From: CAZWVR01 sp964637235
Lineage (GTDB): Bacteria; Bacteroidota; Bacteroidia; Bacteroidales; S143-33
Assembly: GCA_964637235.1 (NCBI GenBank)
Contig: CAZWVR010000066.1
Coordinates: 1-14,386 of the forward strand
Length of the DNA stretch: 14,386 bases
Reading direction: 5' to 3'
In this document: positions 7,014 to 13,725 of the stretch, in pieces
Layout of the letters: the number at the start of each line of letters is the position of its first letter
Position numbering within the stretch: position 1 is the stretch's first letter
Position numbers and translations under genes: made by a program
The notes under the pieces: generated by a model
Databases searched by the model: none
The model's input: only the letters and a program-made list of their open reading frames with translations
Told to the model about the DNA's origin: nothing

Positions 7014-8525
7014 TTATTTTTGATTTTCAGATTGAGTTTTAGTCTTTAATTTTTCGATACGCGCTTTAATTGCGTTTGCTTTATCATATTGTTTTAATTT
7101 ATAATAAATTATACGCATTTGATTTAAAACATCCGGATCATTTGGTTTAATTTTATCATATTTCTCATACTGACTAACAGCCTTTTGTAAATTATCTTTA
7201 TATATGCCCATATATTTATCGTAAATTTCTTGCTTTCTTTGTGGTTGTCCATAAGCATAATTAGCATTTGCAACCTTGATATAAAAATCTGCAAGCATTA
7301 AGTATGCGTTTGTATAATTTGGATTTTTTTCAAATCCTTTTTTATACCATTCTTCAACCAAAGCATAATATTTATCCATTTGTGTTTTTAATTTCTGAGC
7401 TTTTTGTTCATATTTTTTCTGAACTTGTTTTAAAGAATCCGATACTTTTTCATTATTGCGAGCTCTGAAAGCAGCTTTTCTCAAAGAATCAGCAATTTTT
7501 AAATTTTTAAAATACTCCTTTTGCAAATTCAAATATATTTTAGCATAAGCGTCTCCCTTTACAAAGTACAAAACAGCTAAATCTGGACTAAGTTTAAGAG
7601 CCTTATCGAGGTATTCCAAAGCCTTATCGGTCATACCTCTTGGAGAATAATAGTCAATAAGACTGTATATAATTTTTACTTCCTGAGGATATTTTTGAGC
7701 ACCTTCTTCAAGGAGTTTAACAGCAGTAGTGCTATCACCTTCTTCATAATATACTTGTGCGAGGTATTGATAGCAAGTTCCAATTTCGTAGTTATTATCA
7801 ATAGCAGCTTTCAGATATTTTTTAGCTTTTTCTTTATCACCAGCGCTATATGCAAAAATACCTGCGTAATAGTAATAAGCCCCAATATTAGCAGTTGTAT
7901 CCTCTTTTGCCCTCGGATATTTAAACAAATCTATTGAAGCTTCTAAATATTGCAGTGCTTTCTTGTAATTTTTTGCGAAATAATAATTTATAGCTTCATT
8001 TTTAAGATATTCCCGTAATTTAGCAATTCTTTTTATAGTTGATTTTTTATGTTTATACTTATCTTTTGTATCAAGCTCCATAGCTTTTGTGAATGCTTGA
8101 TAAGCTTTGATAAGAGCATCTTCTACAACAGGTTTTGTTATTTCCCAGGAATCCACAACCCCGTTTTTGACGTAAATTTTAACTTTATCGTATTCCCAAA
8201 CTTCTCGACCATCATCATCTTTATATCGTTTCTTAGGTTTGCCGTAATAAGGAACAGTATTATTTTCAGTCAAACCCAAAAAAGGTATAGTAGCGGCAGC
8301 TATACCGGGAGCTAAATACTTTATATTTACTTCATAAGCATCCAAAAAAATTCTACCGCGTTTATCCCAAGTAGAAAGTTTTTGACTTTTTTTTGGATTT
8401 TGTATTGCTTTATCGCTCCTTTTTATTTTTGAGCGAATAGACTGTATTAAAGCATCATTGTTTTGACCATTTATGGTCGGAACAAATAATAGTACTGTAA
8501 AAAGTAAAACAAATACTCTTTTCAT
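7014..8525 (-). CDS. Exported TPR protein downstream of gyrA
   Basis: A 503-residue protein with a signal peptide (residues 1-20, cleavage near TING-Q) and no lipobox, so probably periplasmic. Residues 55-135 form a non-repeat region with a short beta-like segment (YDKVKIYVKNGVVDSWEI). TPR-type helix pairs follow at about 175-205, 215-245, 249-280, 284-315 and 385-490, interrupted at about 335-385 by a Lys/Gln-rich probable coiled coil. It starts 17 nt after the gyrA stop with no room for a promoter or terminator between, so it is expected to share the gyrA transcript. The order gyrA then secreted TPR gene recurs, as I recall it, in other Bacteroidota. The function is unknown, and the linkage need not mean a role in DNA topology. 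Confidence 0.87.
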   Translation of the reverse strand: MKRVFVLLFTVLLFVPTINGQNNDALIQSIRSKIKRSDKAIQNPKKSQKLSTWDKRGRIFLDAYEVNIKYLAPGIAAATIPFLGLTENNTVPYYGKPKKRYKDDDGREVWEYDKVKIYVKNGVVDSWEITKPVVEDALIKAYQAFTKAMELDTKDKYKHKKSTIKRIAKLREYLKNEAINYYFAKNYKKALQYLEASIDLFKYPRAKEDTTANIGAYYYYAGIFAYSAGDKEKAKKYLKAAIDNNYEIGTCYQYLAQVYYEEGDSTTAVKLLEEGAQKYPQEVKIIYSLIDYYSPRGMTDKALEYLDKALKLSPDLAVLYFVKGDAYAKIYLNLQKEYFKNLKIADSLRKAAFRARNNEKVSDSLKQVQKKYEQKAQKLKTQMDKYYALVEEWYKKGFEKNPNYTNAYLMLADFYIKVANANYAYGQPQRKQEIYDKYMGIYKDNLQKAVSQYEKYDKIKPNDPDVLNQMRIIYYKLKQYDKANAIKARIEKLKTKTQSENQK

Positions 8526-8542
8526 AACAAAGGATTTTTTAT

Positions 8543-11053
8543 TTAGTTTAGAATTGGTTCAATATCTGTATCAATTTCATTATCAAGGTGTTGATGATTA
8601 TTTTCCTCCATAATTTCATATTGAATTTTCACGACAGCAGCAATAGCATCATTATGAGCAAGTTTTATAAGTTTTACACCTTGTGTAGCTCTACCTGCCA
8701 TTCTGATATTTTCTACTTTAACTCTAATTGTCTGAGCAGATTTAGTAATAATCATAATATGGTCTTGCGGATTAACAGCTAAAATAGCAACAAGAGTACC
8801 TGTTTTTTCAGTTATATTCACAGTTTTTACACCTTTGGCACCTCGATTTGTCATTCTATAATCACTCAATAAGGAACGTTTGCCATAACCGTTTTCCGTT
8901 ACTACTAATATTTGTTCATTTTCATTGGAAAGGCAAACCATACCGATTACTTTATCGCTATCATTCTCCAAAGTCATAGCTTTTACACCTGCGGCAGTAC
9001 GTCCCATAGGTCTAATTTGATTTTCGTCAAATAAAACAGCTTTACCCATGGAAGAGGCTAACATAATTTTATTTTTGCCATTAGTAAGGCGAGCAGTAAG
9101 TAAATGATCATTATCTTTAAAGCTAATTGCTGTAATACCTGAGCGTCTTATGTGCATAAATTCTGACAAACGGGTCTTTTTAATTATGCCGTGTTCAGTA
9201 GCTAATACAATATAATGCGTATCAATAAAATTCTTATCGTTGAAATCTTTGATTTTTATATAAGCCCTTATTTTATCGTCTTGGTCAATTTGCAAAAGAT
9301 TTTGAATATGCCTTCCCTGCGAAGTACGGCTTCCCTCTGGAATTTCATATACTTTCAAACGAAATACCTTGCCTTTTTCTGTAAAGAAAAGTAGAGTATT
9401 ATGCATCTTTGCCACCAAAGCGGATTCAATAAAATCGCCATCTCGCGTTGAAGCCCCTTTTAATCCTTTACCTCCACGATTTTGCATTTTATATTCCCGC
9501 AAAAGTGTCCTTTTGACATAACCTTTATTACTTATAGTTATAACAACAGTATCATTGCTATAAAAATCCTCAGGATTACTTTCCTCTGTAATATATTGGA
9601 TTTCAGTTTTTCTTTTATCTCCAAATTTTTCTTTTATTTCAACAAGCTCATCAATAATTACTTGCATTTGTTTATCATAATTTTCCAATATTTCTTTTAA
9701 ATAAGCTATTTTACGAATTAACTGATCATATTCATCTTTAATTTTTTGTCTTTCTAAGCCTGTAAGAGTTTGCAGTCTCATAGCTAATATAGCTAATGCT
9801 TGTTTTTCAGAGAGAGAAAAACGTTCTATAAGACCTTTTTTAGCTTTCTCAGTATTTTCAGATGAACGAATTAAAGATATTACCTCATCAATATGATCAA
9901 GTGCAATAAGTAAACCTTCTTTAATATGTGCCTCGGCTTCCGCCTTTGCAAGTTCATAACGAGTTCGACGCAATATGATATTATGCCTAAATTTTACAAA
10001 TTCAGAAATCAATTCTCGTAAAGTAAGGAGTTTTGGACGTCCATTAACAAGGGCAATATTATTTACATTAAAACTACTCTGAAATTGAGTATATTTAAAA
10101 ATTTTATTTAAAACCACATTAACATTTGCATCTTTTTTCAAAGTTATGACCACCCGAAGTCCATTTCTATCTGATTCATCATTTGCATAAACTATTCCGT
10201 CAATTTTCTTGTTATTCACTAAATCAGCAATTTTCTGTATTTCTGCTGCTTTATTAACTTGATAAGGTATTTCTGTAAATACAATCATAGGTTTTCCAGA
10301 ACGTGTATATTCTATATGATGCTTAGCCCGAATAATAATTTTTCCTTTACCAGTTAAATAGGCTTTTTTTACACCTTCATAACCATAAATTATTCCACCA
10401 GTAGGGAAATCTGGGGCTTTAACTATTGAAATTAGCTCATCATCAGATATAGACGGATTTTTAATATATGCAACGATTGCGTCAATAACATCGCTCAAAT
10501 TATGAGGAGGCATTGAAGTTGCCATACCTACTGCTATACCAGAAGCCCCATTTATAAGCAAATTTGGGATACGAGTAGGCAAAACTTTGGGTTCTTTAAG
10601 GGTCTCATCAAAATTAGGCTGAAAATCTACGGTATCTTTATCCAAATCGGAAAGAAGATAACTGGCTATTCTTGTCAGACGGGCTTCTGTATATCGCATA
10701 GCAGCAGGGCTATCGTCATCAATAGAACCGAAATTACCCTGCCCATCTATCAAAGGATAGCGTAAAGACCAAGGCTGTGCCATCCTAACTAATGCCTGAT
10801 AAACAGAGGAATCTCCATGAGGGTGATATTTACCTAAAACTTCTCCAACAATACGCGCCGATTTTTTATACTGTTTATTATGGAATAAGCCAAGCTCATT
10901 CATTCCATATAAAATACGCCTCTGAACAGGCTTTAACCCATCTCTTACATCTGGCAATGCTCGGGAAACTATGACAGACATTGCATAATCAATATAAGAG
11001 GATTTCATTTCCTCTTCAATGCTCACATATATAATTCTTTCTTTCTCTGTCAT
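8543..11053 (-). CDS. gyrA: DNA gyrase subunit A
   Basis: The cleaving subunit of the A2B2 gyrase that introduces negative supercoils. At 836 residues it is full length. The N-terminal region carries the family motifs DVRDGLKPVQRR (35-46) and KYHPHGDSSVYQ (75-86), and the catalytic tyrosine is Tyr121 in AAMRYTEARL. A coiled-coil tower follows, then the C-terminal pinwheel from about residue 500 with the GyrA-box as QNRGGKG (524-530) where E. coli has QRRGGKG, and a short acidic tail. In the quinolone-determining region Ser82 matches E. coli Ser83, while Gln86 takes the place of Asp87. The start follows from the conserved MTEKERIIYVSIEEEMKSSY. A TAnnTTTG element lies 23 nt upstream. A secreted TPR gene follows in the same unit. 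Confidence 0.98.
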   Translation of the reverse strand: MTEKERIIYVSIEEEMKSSYIDYAMSVIVSRALPDVRDGLKPVQRRILYGMNELGLFHNKQYKKSARIVGEVLGKYHPHGDSSVYQALVRMAQPWSLRYPLIDGQGNFGSIDDDSPAAMRYTEARLTRIASYLLSDLDKDTVDFQPNFDETLKEPKVLPTRIPNLLINGASGIAVGMATSMPPHNLSDVIDAIVAYIKNPSISDDELISIVKAPDFPTGGIIYGYEGVKKAYLTGKGKIIIRAKHHIEYTRSGKPMIVFTEIPYQVNKAAEIQKIADLVNNKKIDGIVYANDESDRNGLRVVITLKKDANVNVVLNKIFKYTQFQSSFNVNNIALVNGRPKLLTLRELISEFVKFRHNIILRRTRYELAKAEAEAHIKEGLLIALDHIDEVISLIRSSENTEKAKKGLIERFSLSEKQALAILAMRLQTLTGLERQKIKDEYDQLIRKIAYLKEILENYDKQMQVIIDELVEIKEKFGDKRKTEIQYITEESNPEDFYSNDTVVITISNKGYVKRTLLREYKMQNRGGKGLKGASTRDGDFIESALVAKMHNTLLFFTEKGKVFRLKVYEIPEGSRTSQGRHIQNLLQIDQDDKIRAYIKIKDFNDKNFIDTHYIVLATEHGIIKKTRLSEFMHIRRSGITAISFKDNDHLLTARLTNGKNKIMLASSMGKAVLFDENQIRPMGRTAAGVKAMTLENDSDKVIGMVCLSNENEQILVVTENGYGKRSLLSDYRMTNRGAKGVKTVNITEKTGTLVAILAVNPQDHIMIITKSAQTIRVKVENIRMAGRATQGVKLIKLAHNDAIAAVVKIQYEIMEENNHQHLDNEIDTDIEPILN

Positions 11054-11075
11054 AAAAATCTATCTTTTAGGAGTT

Positions 11076-11083
11076 CAAAGATA
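11076..11083 (-). promoter_or_regulatory. Likely -7 promoter element of gyrA
   Basis: TATCTTTG on the minus strand is an exact TAnnTTTG match, 23 nt before the gyrA ATG. The best -33-like TTTG (11099-11102) sits only 15 nt away, shorter than the usual 19-21, so only half of the promoter is convincing. Confidence 0.5.
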
Positions 11084-11275
11084 ATAAAAAAAATACAACA
11101 AAAAAAAGAATTTAATTTATTGATTATATGTAAATTACAAAACACAAAAAATAAACCAGCCAAAAATTTACTTAGAGCATAATTTAAAAAAAATGAAAAG
11201 TTCAGAAAATAATAAAATAATAAAATAAACGTAACTAACAAAAAGGTAAGGATATTTTATTTTTTTAAAAAACAA

Positions 11276-11298
11276 GGAGGCGCCTTTTAGACGCCCCC
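11276..11298 (-). terminator. Intrinsic terminator of the GYW-repeat gene
   Basis: On the minus strand GGGGGCGTC pairs with GGCGCCTCC, with two G-U pairs and a TAAAA loop, and is followed by TTG and a run of T. It lies 32 nt past the stop of the GYW-repeat gene. It differs from the hairpin at 6982-7004 at one position, and that change closes a U-U mismatch there into a U-G pair. Confidence 0.8.
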
Positions 11299-11330
11299 GT
11301 ATTTTACCCCTTTAAATTTTATTAGCTTTC

Positions 11331-12488
11331 TTATTTACGAGGAAAGCGGCTATATTTATTATTGCCTCTATAATTATTATGTGAAGCTCTTGGGGTAGAA
11401 TTTACCTTAGGTGTATAAGAATTTTTGCGCTGAGAGTATGTATTACGAGTATGCGTTGCAGTAGTATGTTTACGTGTGTATGTATTATGTCGATATGTTG
11501 TGCGTGTACGTTTCGTAGTGTTATATTGGCGACTTGGCTTAGTATAATTAGTACGAGGATAATCCATTCTACGAACTCGTGTTGAAGTACTACTTTTACC
11601 GCCTGAACCCTGTGGATATGTATAAGTATGTCTCCTGTATGTATTTGTAGTATTGGTTCTCTTATTATCTCTGTATGTAGGCAAATTCTTAGGAGGTTTG
11701 TATGTTCGTCTTACCCTACTTGTATTGCTATTAGTAGTAGAAGTTGAAAAATTATTATAATTACGTTTACGAGTTCTATTTCTTGTAATAGGCTTTGAAG
11801 TTTTATGAGTTGTATGAGTTCTATCACGGATTACTATATTATTATGAGTTTCATTATAAGTTCTACTGCGATGGGTTGTATTATTTACATTAGGTTTAGA
11901 AGTATGTCGAGATGTTGGTGTTGAATTTGAAGTATTATAAGATCTACTGGAACGCCGATAATTGCCATAAGAGGAAACTGTTGAGCTCCTGTGTCCGTAG
12001 TTTACATTTCTATTATATGCATAATAATCATAATCATAATAAGAAGAGTAATAATTGCTTCCTGACCAAATTCCGTCCCAGTAGCCGTCATTATAACCGT
12101 TCCAATAGCCATCCCAATAACCATCATTATAACCATTCCAGTAGCCATGCCAATAACCACGCCTATATCCATACCAATAAGACCAATAAGGTCTATAATA
12201 AGGAACATACCAATAACTTACGCCATAATAAACAGGTGAGCCCCAATAAAAACCCACATTACCTGTATAAACGTATAAAAAACTTCCGCTATAATAATAA
12301 GGAGAGAAATAAGAATCCATAATTACAACTGGATGATGGAAATGTCGTATACGAGCAGCATAATCAATTATTATAATATCAGGATCGTCGTAATCGTAAT
12401 CATCGTCCATAAAAATATAATCCTGAGCTGATACAATATTGATAGCTATGTATAAGATAAATGCCAGTAATGTAATAAATTTTTTCAT
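11331..12488 (-). CDS. Exported Gly/Tyr/Trp-repeat protein with basic disordered tail
   Basis: I do not recognise a named family. The 385-residue protein starts with a clear signal peptide (cleavage near VSA-Q, residue 21). It then has a short acidic stretch (FMDDDYDYDDPD), a Tyr-rich segment with few charges (55-110), and a repeat zone (111-143) built on GYWNGYNDGYWD, present twice in tandem at 115-126 and 127-138. From about 165 to the end it is low complexity: Thr, Ser, Asn, Tyr and many Arg/Lys/His with almost no acidic residues, and no cysteine. That composition suggests an envelope or surface protein that binds polyanions or assembles through aromatic contacts; this is inference. It is monocistronic, with its own terminator downstream. 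Similar GYW-rich exported proteins occur in Bacteroidota, usually as hypotheticals. It could instead be a structural protein of fast-evolving sequence. Confidence 0.8.
   Translation of the reverse strand: MKKFITLLAFILYIAINIVSAQDYIFMDDDYDYDDPDIIIIDYAARIRHFHHPVVIMDSYFSPYYYSGSFLYVYTGNVGFYWGSPVYYGVSYWYVPYYRPYWSYWYGYRRGYWHGYWNGYNDGYWDGYWNGYNDGYWDGIWSGSNYYSSYYDYDYYAYNRNVNYGHRSSTVSSYGNYRRSSRSYNTSNSTPTSRHTSKPNVNNTTHRSRTYNETHNNIVIRDRTHTTHKTSKPITRNRTRKRNYNNFSTSTTNSNTSRVRRTYKPPKNLPTYRDNKRTNTTNTYRRHTYTYPQGSGGKSSTSTRVRRMDYPRTNYTKPSRQYNTTKRTRTTYRHNTYTRKHTTATHTRNTYSQRKNSYTPKVNSTPRASHNNYRGNNKYSRFPRK
12077..12148 (-). repeat. Tandem 36-bp repeat, two copies, coding for GYWNGYNDGYWD
   Basis: Copies at 12077-12112 and 12113-12148 lie head to tail inside the exported protein gene. 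They differ at 5 of 36 positions. All five are third-base C/T changes on the coding strand (TAT/TAC, AAC/AAT, GAC/GAT, GGC/GGT, TAC/TAT), so the encoded 12 residues are identical. Confidence 0.9.
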
Positions 12489-12621
12489 AAGCTTTTTTTT
12501 ATTAAAACGTGTTGAAAATTAAGATAGTTGCAATATATAATTTTTTTTTAGAATTTACGAAATGTCTATCTATAAGTACGTAATTTTATTTAGATTTTAT
12601 ATAACAGGAAGATAAAAAAAT

Positions 12622-12655
12622 AAAAAAAACAGAGGAGACATTCAGCCTCCTCTGT
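12622..12655 (-). terminator. Intrinsic terminator of the tRNA-Ser/DUF975 unit
   Basis: A perfect 9-bp stem on the minus strand (ACAGAGGAG with CTCCTCTGT, 12629-12655) with a 9-nt loop is followed by eight T (12622-12629, sharing the last base of the stem) and a further T-rich stretch. It lies 37 nt past the DUF975 stop. This is the strongest terminator in the window. Confidence 0.92.
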
Positions 12656-12692
12656 ACAAATGAAAACTAAATTAGTTAACTAATTAAAATAT

Positions 12693-13544
12693 TCATTCAA
12701 CAATAGGAGTATTATGTATTTCACTATCTGCTTCTGAAGTAATTTCTGGGGTAATTTGATTAGCAATTTCAGGATGTAATTCCTTTAATTTTAAATAAAA
12801 CTGAGCTTTAGTGGTAGCTATGTAAGGAGCAAACCATATCACTGCAATAAATAAAGTGATAATAGATAATAGATACCAGCCAATAAAACTTAAATATAAA
12901 CCGATATAATGCCAAAAATGATTTTTCATTAATTTCCATCCCAAAGAAATAGCTGTAAAAGAAGGCAAATCATGATTATCTCCATAAACATAAAATACCA
13001 TTGCTAACCTTATTGATACGTAAATAGGTGGTATTAAAAAAATAAAAAATAAAATAATAAAATTTGAGTTATTTATGGAATTAATTAAATGATTATATAA
13101 ATCTTGATACAAGTCACTTGGACCTATAAAGAGGGAAGAGTGATAATAATTTAGATAATAATCTTTTATAACATTTATAACTTTAAGATAAATTAAAATA
13201 TATAAAGGTAGATAAGACAAGATAATAAATAGAGAAACCATAAAATAAAGCCCCACAGATCTAAAATAATCCCATGAAAAAGGCTCAAATAAATTATTTA
13301 TATCTGATACTTTATTTTTTACAAGTTTCAAAAAATAATATCTCAGCCCAATATACAAAGGTCCCATTACGAAAATTATAAGAATTATTCTTATAAAAAT
13401 TCCAAAGAAAGGAATTAACCTAAAAATTGAAGTGAAACTACTAATTGCACCAACAATAAGAAAAACTAAAAAAGATACGAACCAATTACGGTTCAGACTA
13501 TTTCTTGCCTCCTTTTTTAATAAAGAAAATTTAATTTGCCCCAT
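12693..13544 (-). CDS. DUF975 family integral membrane protein
   Basis: A 283-residue protein with about five hydrophobic segments (22-40, 44-66, 95-118, 160-185, 211-240). It carries the DUF975 pattern: an N-terminal amphipathic start LLKKEARNSLNRNW, then GPLYIGLRYYFLKLVK, and the C-terminal block RLAMVFYVYGDN, SLGWKLMKNHFWHYIGLYL, SFIGWYLL and FAPYIATTKAQFY. The tail from about 255 is soluble and Glu/Thr-rich. The function of the family is not established. The ATG at 13544 is chosen because the open frame upstream runs through the tRNA-Ser gene, which cannot be coding, and because DUF975 proteins begin this way. It starts 20 nt behind the tRNA with no space for its own promoter, so its mRNA probably comes from the tRNA transcript. 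Confidence 0.87.
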   Translation of the reverse strand: MGQIKFSLLKKEARNSLNRNWFVSFLVFLIVGAISSFTSIFRLIPFFGIFIRIILIIFVMGPLYIGLRYYFLKLVKNKVSDINNLFEPFSWDYFRSVGLYFMVSLFIILSYLPLYILIYLKVINVIKDYYLNYYHSSLFIGPSDLYQDLYNHLINSINNSNFIILFFIFLIPPIYVSIRLAMVFYVYGDNHDLPSFTAISLGWKLMKNHFWHYIGLYLSFIGWYLLSIITLFIAVIWFAPYIATTKAQFYLKLKELHPEIANQITPEITSEADSEIHNTPIVE

Positions 13545-13564
13545 AATTTTTTTGTTTTTAAAAA

Positions 13565-13653
13565 CGGAGGGAGGGGGATTCGAACCCCCGGATCTCCATA
13601 AGGAGATCAACGGATTTCGAGTCCGCCCCGTTCGACCACTCCGGCATCCCTCC
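13565..13653 (-). tRNA. tRNA-Ser (anticodon CGA)
   Basis: The 89-nt minus-strand sequence folds as a class II tRNA. The acceptor stem is GGAGGGA with TCCCTCC, discriminator G at 13565. The anticodon arm is GCGGA, loop CTCGAAA, TCCGT, giving anticodon CGA that reads UCG. A long variable arm is built on GATCTCC and GGAGATC, and the T arm is CGGGG, TTCGAAT, CCCCC. Long variable arm, anticodon and G discriminator all fit serine. The 3' CCA is not encoded (TTT follows), so it must be added by the CCA enzyme. The DUF975 gene begins 20 nt downstream. Confidence 0.97.
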
Positions 13654-13666
13654 ATAAAATGTAATG

Positions 13667-13698
13667 CAAATCTAAAAGTATTTTAACAAAAAAACAAA
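13667..13698 (-). promoter_or_regulatory. Bacteroidota promoter for tRNA-Ser and DUF975
   Basis: On the minus strand the -33 element TTTG (13695-13698), a 20-nt spacer and the -7 element TAGATTTG (13667-13674) match the TTTG/TAnnTTTG consensus exactly. The -7 ends 13 nt before the mature tRNA 5' end, leaving only a few bases of leader for RNase P to remove. Confidence 0.85.
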
Positions 13699-13725
13699 TT
13701 AAAAAAAACAAAACAAAGAAGATAT

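Noticed and set aside
11050..11241. Short Phe/Leu-rich frame upstream of gyrA
   Set aside because: Composition reflects poly-A/T spacer DNA, it has no recognisable domain, and it overlaps the gyrA start and promoter.
12002..12208. Open frame on the minus strand coding a Gly/Met/Ile-rich hydrophobic peptide
   Set aside because: It is a frame-shifted reading of the GYW repeat of the exported protein; its periodic composition comes from the DNA repeat.
11912..12322. Open frame on the plus strand coding an Asn/His-rich protein
   Set aside because: It lies antisense to the exported protein gene, and its composition is the complement of the Tyr/Trp/Asp codons there.
13545..13655. 37-residue N-terminal extension of the DUF975 reading frame
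   Set aside because: It is the translation of the tRNA-Ser gene read in frame; the family's normal start is the ATG at 13544.
13565..13725. tRNA-Ser as a phage or island attachment site
   Set aside because: No repeat of the tRNA 3' end, integrase or mobile gene was seen in the window.
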